DNA from: Opisthocomus hoazin
Lineage: Eukaryota; Chordata; Aves; Opisthocomiformes; Opisthocomidae
Assembly: GCF_030867145.1 (NCBI RefSeq)
Contig: NC_134428.1
Span: 1,364,001-1,428,000, forward strand
Reading direction: 5' to 3'
Length of the DNA stretch: 64,000 bases
Shown here in pieces: positions 1 to 9,626 of the stretch; position 1 is the stretch's first letter, and the number at the start of each line of letters is the position of its first letter. The translations under genes and the position numbers were made by a program. The notes below the pieces were generated by a model that was given only the letters and a program-made list of their open reading frames with translations, was not told the origin of the DNA and ran no database searches.

Positions 1-1632
1 TTCTAGTATTAGAGCATGTAGCTCGCAGCCAGAAGAGGCTAGCCAGGAAAGCTGTTGCTCAGCCTCATCTGCCCATGGCACTGCTCACATAGGAGCACAG
101 AGACTGGGGCAGCTTGCCTGTCTTGCCACCTCAAAATTCAAACGTACCTTACGGGGTCTCTGCCAGGAGCATTTCGCAGACCTTCTCCAAAAATGCAAAC
201 ATCTTCAAGTAGATCACAGCCAGAAGACGATAGCTCGGAAAGCTGTTGCTCAGCCTCATCTGCCCATGGCACTGCTCGCACAGAGGCACAGAGACTGGGC
301 CTGCTTGCTTGTCCTGCCCCCTCAAACTTCAAACTTAGATAGGGGGTCCGTGCCAGGCGTCTCCGGTAGCCCAGCTTTGAAAATGTGAACGTCTTCAGAT
401 AGATTGCAGCCAGAAAGAGCTAGCCTGGAAAGCTGTTGCTCAGCTTCATCTGCCCATGGCACTGCTCGCACAGAGGCACAGAGACCGGGGCTGCTTGCTT
501 GTCTTGCCCCCTCAAACTTTACAAGTAGATTTGGGGGTGCGTGCCGGGGGCTCCGGCAGTTCTGCTCTGGAAATGCGAACATCTGCTGATACCTCGCAGC
601 CAGAAACAGCGAGCCTGGAAAGCTGTTGCTCAGCCTCATCTGCCCATGGCACTGCTCGCACAGAAACACATAGACTGGGGACTGCTTGCTTGTCTTGCCA
701 CCTCAAACTTCAAAGCTATGTTAGGGGGTCTCTGCTGGGCACTTCCAGCAGACCTGGTACAAAAATGCGAACATCTTCATGTAGATCACAGCCAGAAGAG
801 GCTAGCCTGGAAAGCTGTTGCTCAGCCTCATCTGCTCATGGAACTGCTAACACAGAGGCACAGAGACTGGGGCTGCTTGCTTGTCTTGCGACCTCAAACT
901 TCAAACGTATATTTGGGGGTCCGTGCAGGGGAACTCCGGCAGCCCTGCTCTGAAAATGCGAACGTCTGCAGATAGCTCGCAGGCAGAAAGAGCTAGCCTG
1001 GAAAGCTGTTGCTGAGCCTCATCTGCCCATGGCACTGCTCGCACAGAGGCACAGAGACCAGGGCTGCTTGCTTGTCTTGCCACCTCAAACATCAAACATA
1101 GCTTAGGTGGTCCGTGCAAGTAGACTCTAGCAGCCCTGCTCCGAAAATGCGAACGTCTGCAGATAGCTCGCAGCCAGAAAGAGCTAGCCTGGAAAGCTGT
1201 TACTCAGCCTCATCTGCCCATGGCACTGCACGCACAGAGGCACAGAGACTGGGGCTGCTAGCTTGTCTTGCCACCTCAAATTTCAAACGTAGCTTAGGTG
1301 GTCCGTACAGGGGACCTCCAGCAGCTCTGCTCTGAAAATGCTAACGTCTGCAGATAACTTGCAGCCAGAAAGAGCTAGCCTGGAAAGCTGTTGCTCAGCC
1401 TCATCTGCCCATGGCACTGCTCGCACAGAGGCACAGAGACTGGGGCTGCTTGCTTGTCTTGTCCCCTCCAAATTCAAACGTAGCTTAGGTGGTCCTTGCA
1501 GGGGGGCTCTGGCAGGCCTTCTCCGAAAATGCCAACGTCTGCAGATACCTCGCAGCCAGAAAGATCTAGCCTGGAAAGCTGTTGCTCAGCCTCATCTGCC
1601 CATGACACTGCTCGCACAGAGGCACAGAGACT

Positions 1633-2454
1633 GGGGCTGCTTGCTTGTGTTGCACTCTCAAACTTCAAAAGTATCTTTGGGGGTCCGTGCAGCGGGCTCC
1701 TGCAGGCCTGCTCCGAATATGCGAACGTCTGCAGATAGATCGCAGACAGAAAGAGCTAGCCTGGAAAGCAGTTGCTCAGCCTCATTCTGCCCATGGCACT
1801 GCTCGCACAGAGACTGGGGCTGCTTGCTTGTCTTGCACACTCAGAATTCAGACGTAGCAGAGCTGGTCTGTGCCGGGCGCTGCCGGCAGCCCTGCTCTGA
1901 ATATGCGAACGTCTGCAGATAGATTGCAGGCAGAAAGAGCTAGCCTGGAAAGCTGTTGCTCAGCCTCATCAGTCCATGGCACTGCTCGCGCAGAGAGACA
2001 GATACTGGGGCTGCTTGCTTGTCTTGCCACATCAAACTTGGAAAGTAGTTTGGGATTGAGGGAGGTCCCTGGCAGGCTCCTTTCACAGCCCTGCTTCGAA
2101 AATGTGAACGTCTGCAGATAGCTCGCAGCCAGAAAAAGCTGGCCTGTAAAGTTGTTGCTCAGCCTCATCTGCCCATGGCACTGCTCCCACAGAGGCACAG
2201 AGACTGGGGCTGCTTGCTTGTCTTGCCACCTCAAACTTCAAACGTAGCTTAGGTGGTCCGTGCAGGGCCCCTCCGGTAGCAATTCTCCCAAAATGCGAAC
2301 ATCTGCAGATAGCTCGCAGGCAGAAAGAGCTAGCCTCGAAAGCTCTTGCTCAGCCTCATCTGCCCATGGCACTGCTCCCACAGAGGCACAGAGACTGGGG
2401 CTGCTTGCTTGTCTTGCCACCTTCAACATCAAATGTATATTTGGGGGTCCGTGC
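1633..2454. repeat. Satellite segment duplicated at 4700-5521 (offset 3067 bp)
   Basis: Landmarks in this segment recur 3067 bp downstream, including the unusual monomer with the GGGATTGAGGGAGGTCCCTG variable box. The right edge (CCGTGCAAAGGGCCTCTAGC at about 2449-2468) is the uninterrupted version of the site where the provirus sits in the second copy. Edges are approximate. Confidence 0.8.
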
Positions 2455-5400
2455 AAAGGGCCTCTAGCAGCCCTGCTCTGAAAATGCGAACGTCTGCAGA
2501 TAGCTCGCAGCCAGAAAGAGCTAGTCTGGAAAGCTGTTGCTCAGCCTCATCTGCCCATGGCACTGCTCGCACAGAGGCACAGAGACTGGGGCTACTTGCT
2601 TGTCTTGCCTCCTCAAACTTGAAACTTAACTTTGGGGGTCCCTGCAGTGGGCCTGCTGGAGCCTTGCTCCGAAAATGCGAATGTCTGCAGATAGCTGGCA
2701 GCCAGAAAGAGCTAGCCTGGAAAACAGTTGATCACCTTCATCTGCCCATGGCACTGCTCGCACAGAGGCACAGAGACTGGGGCTGCTTGCTTGTGTTGCG
2801 CCCTCAAACTTCAAAAGTATCTTTGGGGGTCCGTGCAGCGGGCTCCTGCAGGCCTGCTCCGAATATGCGAACGTCTGCATATAGCTCGCAGACACAAAGA
2901 GCTAGCCTGGAAAGCTGTTGCTCAACCTCATCTGCCCATGGCACTGCTCGCACAGAGGCACAGAGACTGAGGCTGCTTGCTTGTCTTGCCCCTTAAACTT
3001 CAAATGTAGATAAGGTGGTCCGTGCTGGGCGCCTCCTTCCGCCCTGCTGTGAAAATGCGAAAGTGTGCAGATAGCTCGCAGCCAGAAAGAGCTAGCCTGG
3101 AAAGCTGTTGCTCAGCCTCATCTGCCCATGGAACTGCTCGCAGAGAGGCACACAGACTGGGGCTGCTTCCTTGTCTTTCCACCTCAAAATTCAAATGTAG
3201 CTAAGGTGGTCCGTGCAGAGGGCTACTGCGGCGCTGCTCCGAAAATGCGAACGTCTGCAGATAGCTCTCAGGCAGAAAGAGCTAGCCTGGAAAGCTGTTG
3301 CTAAGCCTCATCTGCCCATGGCACTGCTCGCACAGAGGCACAGAGACTGGGGCTGCTTGCTTCTCTTTTCCCCTCAAACTTCAAACGTATATTAGGTTGT
3401 CCTTGCAGGGGGCCTGCAGCAGACCTGGTCTGAAAATGCGAACGTCTGCAGATAGATCGCAGGCAGAAAGAGCTAGCCTGGAAAGCTGTTGCTCAGCCTC
3501 ATCTGCCCATGGCACTGCTCGCACAGAGGCACAGAGACTGGGGCTGCTTGCTTGTCTTGCCACCTCAAACTTCAAATGTAGCTTTGGGGGTCCGTGCAGG
3601 GGGCCTCCGGCAGCCCTGCTCTGAAAATGCGAACGTCTGCAGATAGATCGCAGACAGAAAGCGCTATCCTGGAAAGCAGTTGCTCAGCCTCATCTGCTAA
3701 TGGCACTGCTCGCACAGAGGCACAGAGACTTTGGCTGCTTGCTTGTCTTGCACACTCAAAATTCAGACGTAGCTGAGGTGGTCTGTGCCGGGCGCTGCCG
3801 GCAGCCCTGCTCTGAATATGCGAACGTCTGCAGACAGATTGCAGGCAGAAAGAGCTAGCCTGGAAAGCTGTTGCTCAGCCTCATCAGTCCATGGCACTGC
3901 TCGCGCAGAGAGACAGAGACTGGGGCTTCTTGCTTGTCTTGCTACATCAAACTTGGAAAGTAGTTTGGGAATGAGGGAGGTCCCTGGCAGGCTCCTTTCA
4001 CAGCCCTGCTTCGAAAATGTGGACGTCTGTAGATAGCTCGCAGCCAGAAAAAGCTGGCCTGTAAAGCTGTTGCTCAGCCTCATCTGCCCATTGCACTGCT
4101 CCCACAGAGGCACAGAGACTGGGGCTGCTTGCTTGTCTTGCCACCTCAAACTTCAAACGTAGGTTAGGGGGTCCGTGCCGGGAGCCTCCGGCAGCCCTGC
4201 TTTGAAAATGCGAACGTCTGCAGATAGCTCGCAGCCAGAAAGTGCTGGCCTGTAAAGCTGTTGCTCAGCCTCATCTGCCCATGGCACTGCTCGCACAGAG
4301 GCTCAGAGACTGGGGCTGCTTGCTTGTCTTGCTTCCTCAAACTTCAAATGTACCTTAGGGGGTCCGTGCCCGGAGCCTCCGGCAGCCCTGCTTTGAAAAT
4401 GCGAACGTCTGCAGATAGCTCGCAGCCAGAAAGAGCTAGCCTGGAAAGCTGTTGCTCAGCCTCAACTGCCCATGGCACTGCTCGCACAGAGGCACAGGGA
4501 CTTGGGCTGCTTGCCTGTCTTGCCTCCTTAAACCTCAAACGTAGCTTAGGTGTTCCGTAAAGGCGCCTCCGGCAGCCCTGCCTTGAAAATGTAAACGTCT
4601 GCAGATAGCTCGCAGGGATAAAGAGCTAGCCTGGAAAGCTGTTGCTCAGCCTCATCTGCCCATGGCACTGCTCGCACAGAGGCACAGAGACTGGGGCTGC
4701 TTGCTTGTGTTGCACTCTCAAACTTCAAAAGTATCTTTGGGGGTCCGTGCAGCGGGCTCCTGCAGGCCTGCTCCGAATATGCGAACGTCTGCAGATAGAT
4801 CGCAGACAGAAAGAGCTAGCCTGGAAAGCTGTTGCTCAGCCTCATCTGCCCATGGCACTGCTCGCAGAGAGGCACAGAGACTGGGGCTGCTTGCTTGTCT
4901 TGCACACTCAGAATTCAGACGTAGCAGAGCTGGTCTGTGCCGGGCGCTGCCGGCAGCCCTGCTCTGAATATGCGAACGTCTGCAGATAGATTGCAGGGAG
5001 AAAGAGCTAGCCTGGAAAGCTGTTGCTCAGCCTCATCAGTCCATGGCACTGCTCGCGCAGAGAGACAGATACTGGGGCTGCTTGCTTGTCTTGCCACATC
5101 AAACTTGGAAAGTAGTTTGGGATTGAGGGAGGTCCCTGGCATGCTCCTTTCACAGCCCTGCTTCGAAAATGTGAACGTCTGCAGATAGCTCGCAGCCAGA
5201 AAAAGCTGGCCTGTAAAGTTGTTGCTCAGCCTCATCTGCCCATGGCACTGCTCCCACAGAGGCACAGAGACTGGGGCTGCTTGCTTGTCTTGCCACCTCA
5301 AACTTCAAACGTAGCTTAGGTGGTCCGTGCAGGGCGCCTCCGGTAGCAATTCTCCCAAAATGCGAACATCTGCAGATAGCTCGCAGGCAGAAAGAGCTAG

Positions 5401-5516
5401 CCTCGAAAGCTCTTGCTCAGCCTCATCTGCCCATGGCACTGCTCCCACAGAGGCACAGAGACTGGGGCTGCTTGCTTGTCTTGCCACCTTCAACATCAAA
5501 TGTATATTTGGGGGTC

Positions 5517-5521
5517 CGTGC
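5517..5521. repeat. Target site duplication, left copy (CGTGC)
   Basis: CGTGC directly precedes the left LTR and is repeated at 11793-11797 directly after the right LTR. The uninterrupted satellite paralogue at 2450-2454 has a single CGTGC followed by AAAGGGCC, which matches the right flank. Confidence 0.9.
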
Positions 5522-5885
5522 TGTCGGGGCGATCGGCTAAGTCCTGCCCCGAGGGTCGCGAACCTGGAGAAGCGGCGGAAGAATGCAGCCGACTCAATGT
5601 GAGTGATAAGCAAGCTTCGTTTATTACAGTTTGGTTACACAATTTATAGAGTGATTAATTAGCTACTACATATTGCAAAGTTAGAGCTCATTATTGGCTA
5701 GCCAGCTAAATGTCAACTCCGCCCATACTCCCTCATTCTTCTCCAGCTGCATCTTGTTTTTCACTTTCTTGCTAACCGCAGAGTTGATTTGTTAAATTCC
5801 TTGTTCTGTCAAGGACACCGTGTGCTAAGCTTAAAATGGATTTTCTACAACAAGCAATTCGGTCGAGCCTTGCCATCCCCCCACA
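5522..5885 (-). repeat. 3' LTR of the provirus (364 bp)
   Basis: Read on the minus strand it begins TGTGGGGGG and ends CCCCGACA, giving the usual TG...CA termini. It contains a TATA-like element (TATAAA, 5643-5648) and a polyadenylation signal (AATAAA, 5620-5625). It matches the other LTR except at 5765 (T on the plus strand, A at 11672). Confidence 0.95.
5620..5625 (-). terminator. LTR polyadenylation signal AATAAA
   Basis: TTTATT on the plus strand is AATAAA in the element sense. It lies just downstream of the LTR TATA element and would end proviral transcripts in the 3' LTR. Confidence 0.75.
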
Positions 5886-6127
5886 CTTCCCCCTTTTTCT
5901 TTTTGGGCAAGCCAGACTTGACCAACTACTGCATGCACCGTTTTCTTCACACACTTAATGGCTATCCCTACCCCTAAAATTAAAACTAAGATATATAATA
6001 GCGAGCGCAAACCTTCCTTGATTAACCCCTTCAGCCATATAGGAATATTCCCAAATAACCTTTCTAACCAGTCATCCATGAACCCATGTTCCTGTTGGTA
6101 ATTCGCTGTTGATCCAGTTCTCAATCT
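5831..6127 (-). pseudogene. env: Env remnant: C-terminal membrane anchor and tail only
   Basis: An open frame of about 97 codons directly follows the pol stop (6128-6130), in the same frame as pol, and runs through the polypurine tract into the LTR (stop at 5831). It begins with a non-ATG codon, so it is not an independent gene. The visible part has an amphipathic stretch with a WLERLFGNIP segment. A hydrophobic membrane span (SLLYILVLILGVGIAI) and a short basic tail (KCVKK) follow. This is the expected end of a retroviral transmembrane Env subunit. The signal peptide, surface subunit, cleavage site and fusion region are absent, so nearly the whole env gene has been deleted. The assignment rests on position and hydrophobic pattern rather than a close family match. 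Confidence 0.7.
5886..5903 (-). other. Polypurine tract of the provirus
   Basis: Directly upstream of the 3' LTR in element sense is an uninterrupted purine run (AAAAGAAAAAGGGGGAAG). This is the expected plus-strand priming site of reverse transcription. The env tail reading frame runs through it into the LTR. Confidence 0.85.
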
Positions 6128-7177
6128 TCAGTTCTTCTCCTCATCCAATTGACACACCGGCCGAGTCCATCTGGCAGGTACCCACTTCGGGCCTACAGGA
6201 GTAATGACACACATATAACCTCTACCTATATACTGTACGGCAGCAGGGCCTAACCATTGTCCGGATTCTGGGTCTTTATACATCACCCGCATTTTGGGTA
6301 ATTCTTTGGGAGCCGTTCCGGCATGTATTCTCACAGGGGGTTCCTGGTGTCCCTCAAATATACACAAATAATTAAGCACAAACAGCGTTTTGTTAACCCT
6401 CTCACTAATATCTGATACATCTCCAAATTTGTTTACATAATCCTTTAAGGTTTGATTCATCCGCTCTACGATGGCCTGACCGGTAGGTGAATGCGGAATT
6501 CCTGTGACGTGCTGAATGCCCCATTGCTGAACAAACTTTCTAATCTTTTCACTTTTATATGCCGGGCCGTTATCTGTCTTTATCTGTTTTGGTAGACCCA
6601 TAACGGCAAAACAACTAGTGAGGTGCCTGGCTACATGGATAGCTTTCTCCCCCCTTTGTGCAGTGGCCCAGACAAAGTGACTGAAGGTATCAATGGTGAC
6701 ATGTAAATATTTCTGTTGACCAAACGACGGGACATGCGTCACGTCCATTTGCCATATTTCATTCGGGCCGAGACCTCGTGGGTTGACCCCTATCCCTAAG
6801 CCAGGACCATGATGACTACACTGTGGGCATGTTCTCACGATACCTCTTGCTTCTTCTGTTGTGATACGAAATTGCTTTTGAAGGCCTCTAGCATTTTGGT
6901 GGAAAGCATTGTGTGATTCCCTAGCTTTCACAAACTCGTTAACTGGAGCGGTAATCATAACTAACTTATCTGCTCTTTGATTCCCTTCCCCAAGGCCAAT
7001 GTCCCACATATGGCTCCGTATGTGTATGACTGCATAAGGGACCCTTCCCCCTCGTATTAGTGTATGTAGCTGGCGAAAGAGCTGCCCAAGTCTGGTATTT
7101 CTAACTTCTTTAATCTGTGCATCCTCAATTCTTTGCAGCACCCCGGCCACATACAGGGAGTCAGTCACTATATTAAG
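6128..7177 (-). pseudogene. pol: Pol, downstream part: end of RNase H plus integrase
   Basis: This continues the pol frame after an in-frame TGA (7178-7180); the first Met is at 7168 (346 codons to the stop at 6128). Counting from that Met, the first residues hold the TDS motif with an RNase H catalytic Asp (D3), and the end of RNase H has HIRSH (49-53) and D67. Integrase follows. Its zinc-binding residues are H86, H90, C114 and C117. The catalytic triad is D142 (in MDVTHV), D199 (in KTDNG) and E235, with the standard 35-residue D-E spacing. A basic C-terminal DNA-binding region ends at EEKN. Integrase looks intact, but without readthrough of the TGA it has no normal route of expression, because it depends on Gag-Pro-Pol synthesis. 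Confidence 0.92.
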
Positions 7178-8743
7178 TCAGTTTTCTAGCCACTTCCCCA
7201 GGGCCCACACCACCGCAGCGAGTTCTAAGGTTTGTAGCGAATCGCCACTGGCTGCCTCCAACAAGTGGTGGTGCCACTCATTGTTGACAAACCATGTGAC
7301 TGCCGCCCTTTTTGACCTTTTTCCCGCATCGGTGAATACTGTTTGAGCCTCTTTCAAGGGGATTTCGCTGTACAGTGGCTGTTGAACCCATTCGTTATGA
7401 CCGATCCATTGTACCAACGGTGATTTTAGGGGTGCTATTGCAATTTCCAGGCCTGTGGTCAATAATGCCTCACAAAATTCTGAGCTATTTGCCAAATACC
7501 AGTCAATGGCTTCCTTGTGCAGGGGAAGATATATTGTTTTAACCTCTTGCCCTGTAACCTGCCATATGCGTTTTCGCCCTTTCTTAATCAACTCCGCTAC
7601 TGATTCTACCCTAGTCTGTATCGATTTTCTTGGCTGAAGTCTAGGAAAAACCCATTCTAACACCCGTATTTCCTCTTTCACGCCCTTGCCTTCACCCTCC
7701 ACCTCCCCCTTTTTCCTTTTAAATTGCGATAGGGCTCCTAATAGATGAGAATTTGTTAAAAATACACAAAGGTCAATAGGGAGGTCGGGGTCACGACGGT
7801 GAACGAAACGTGAGGCAATCTGGTCAGCAATTTGAGAGAGGATACGCTGCTGTTCCGACGTAAGTTGCACCGGTGTAGTTGGGTCTGTCCCACGTAGTAA
7901 CGGTCGAAGGCTGTCCAGCTGTGCGTTGGATATTCCGACGACAGGACGGATCCACTGGATGTCTCCCATCAGCCTTTGGGCGTCATGCAGTGTCTTGATT
8001 GACGTGTTGAGTTGCAGTTTTTGTGGGTGGATCTGAGAGTCAGAAATCTTCCAGCCTAGATATAGCCATGGCGCTTTCGTTTGAATTTTTTCAACAGCTA
8101 TTATTAAGCCATTCTCTCTCAGTGTCGTATGTAATAGCTGAACTTGTTCGGCGCTGAACTCCGACTCCTGCGCGAGCAGGATATCATCCATATAATGATA
8201 AATTAACGTGTGTGGCCATAATTTCCTTAAGGGTTGTAGTGCATTGTCCACGTACAACTGGCACAGCGTGGGACTATTTTTCATTCCTTGTGGTAATACT
8301 GTCCATTCAAAACGCTGTGCTGGCGCCTCTTTGTTAACAGAGGGCAAAGTAAACGCGAAGTGTTGCATATCTTGCTCGTGTAATGCAATAGTAAAAAAGC
8401 AATCTTTTAAGTCCACTATCAACAGTCTCCAATGCTCTGGTAACATAGCGGGGTTAGGTAGTCCTGGCTGCAGCGCTCCCATCGATTGCATTTGAGTGTT
8501 AACTGCCCTTAAGTCATGCACTAGCCTAAATTTCCCAGATTTCTTCTTGATCACAAAAATTGGGGTATTCCAAGGGCTTGTTGATAATCGCAGATGTTTT
8601 TGGTCTAATTGTTCTTGCACTATTTGATGAGCGGCGGCGAGGCTTTCCTGCCTTAACGGCCACTGCTCGACCCACACTGGATCATTTGTCATCCATTGCA
8701 AAGGGATCGGGAAAGCCCAGGCTGCAGTGACCGTTACTGAAAA
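7178..8743 (-). pseudogene. pol: Pol, upstream part: reverse transcriptase and start of RNase H
   Basis: The pol frame is -1 relative to the protease frame and is open from at least 8743, overlapping the end of pro, so it would be entered by ribosomal frameshifting. Counting from the TTG codon at 8701, the reverse transcriptase shows the VDLKD motif with catalytic D97, LPQGM (136-140) and the YMDD box (170-173). A connection region follows, then the RNase H start with D458 (in FTDAG) and E493 (in LELAA). The frame is cut at residue 507 by a TGA at 7178-7180. The downstream sequence continues in the same frame with the remaining RNase H residues, so a single point change is the likely cause. 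All reverse transcriptase catalytic residues visible to me are present. Confidence 0.93.
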
Positions 8744-9594
8744 ACCCTTTCGGTGGTTAACACTACTCCCAGCTGATCAAGAACGTCTCTTCCAATTAGG
8801 CCATTCACTCCGTTCGGGAGAGGCATGATGGTGACTGGTACGGTTGCGTGTCTGTTGTCTATGGTTATCACAATACGGTCTACGCTCCGTTGTACCGGAG
8901 TGTATCCTCCTACCCCTTCCACACCTCGCTCCATTGGTTTGGTAGGCCATGTTTTAGGCCAAAGCCTCTCCTCTACAATAGTTAAATCAGCACCTGTGTC
9001 CAATAACAGTGATAGTTGAATTTGTTGACCCCGGGCTTCTAATGTAGCCACCGTGGCCGGTCGGCGGTTCATTGACATGGTCAGGAATACTCCTGCTCCC
9101 GTTGAGCCAAATCCTCGGTCTTCCCGGGGGGTGACGTTCTTCGGAGGAATGTCCGCGGTCAGGTGCGGCAGCGGTACCAACTGAGCAATTCTGCTGCCTG
9201 CTGGAATATGTATCGGCGGAAACGATGTCTGGACAATGATGTCAATAGTTCCAGTATAGTCGGCATCAATGCGTCCTGGGATGACCGTTAAACCCTTTAG
9301 GCTTGTTGACGAGCGACCAAGCAGCAACGCTCCACACGCTTGCTTGTTGATAGTCACGGGTCCCTTCGCATTGCTGGGTATTCGTTGGGGCTTTTGATCC
9401 AAGAGGGTGACAGCTACTGTCGTTGCCACATCCAATCCGAGGCTGCCGGCGGTTGCTGGCTGTAACTGGCTGCCGATGTCGTTGCGGGCATTTGTAAGTT
9501 GGTGGCCGATTGCTGCACTGCTGGAGCGGCTACTTGTGTCGGGGCGCGACGGCTCGACGCGCTCATCCGTCCGTTTCCCGACTTGAGACATATC
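8734..9594 (-). CDS. pro: Pro: dUTPase-protease polyprotein segment
   Basis: A 285-codon frame from the ATG at 9591, -1 relative to gag. dUTPase motifs are in order: AGSLGLDV (48-55), GRIDADYTG (106-114) and GSRIAQLVPL (132-141). An aspartic protease follows, with catalytic DTGAD (198-202) and the C-terminal GLIGRD motif (264-269). The domain order dUTPase then protease is typical of betaretroviruses. The first 45 or so residues overlap the distal part of the gag frame. In this frame a TGA at 9595-9597 lies just upstream of the ATG, and the gag frame already stops at 9627-9629. A gag-pro frameshift therefore cannot read straight into this frame as the sequence stands. No disruption is visible inside the dUTPase or protease domains. 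Confidence 0.9.
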   Translation of the reverse strand, partial: DMSQVGKRTDERVEPSRPDTSSRSSSAAIGHQLTNARNDIGSQLQPATAGSLGLDVATTVAVTLLDQKPQRIPSNAKGPVTINKQACGALLLGRSSTSLKGLTVIPGRIDADYTGTIDIIVQTSFPPIHIPAGSRIAQLVPLPHLTADIPPKNVTPREDRGFGSTGAGVFLTMSMNRRPATVATLEARGQQIQLSLLLDTGADLTIVEERLWPKTWPTKPMERGVEGVGGYTPVQRSVDRIVITIDNRHATVPVTIMPLPNGVNGLIGRDVLDQLGVVLTTERVFQ

Positions 9595-9626
9595 TCAGTA
9601 TTGTGATTGTTCGTACGGCAGTTCTC

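Larger units (their letters stand above)
1..5521. repeat. Satellite array, left block (191-bp monomers)
   Basis: Tandem head-to-tail monomers of about 191 bp; for example the AACGTCTG landmark falls at 1152, 1343 and 1534. About 29 monomers. Each has a strongly conserved part (around AGCTAGCCTGGAAAGCTG through CTGGGGCTGCTTGCTTG) and a variable part (after TCAAACTTCAAACGTAG up to GAAAATGCGAACG). A block at about 1650-2454 recurs at about 4717-5521 with an offset of 3067 bp, about 16 monomers. Short open frames occur on both strands in nearly every monomer; 191 is not a multiple of 3, so they shift frame from unit to unit and are not treated as genes. The block ends at the provirus target duplication. 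Confidence 0.95.

Noticed and set aside
4150..4190. Telomere-type TTAGGG repeats in monomers
   Set aside because: Only a single GGTTAGGG occurs per monomer of some types; there is no tandem array.
8700..8760. Defined pro-pol slippery heptamer
   Set aside because: A run of T near the pro stop (GGGTTTTT) is suggestive, but its phase does not fit the standard X XXY YYZ rule, so no site is annotated.
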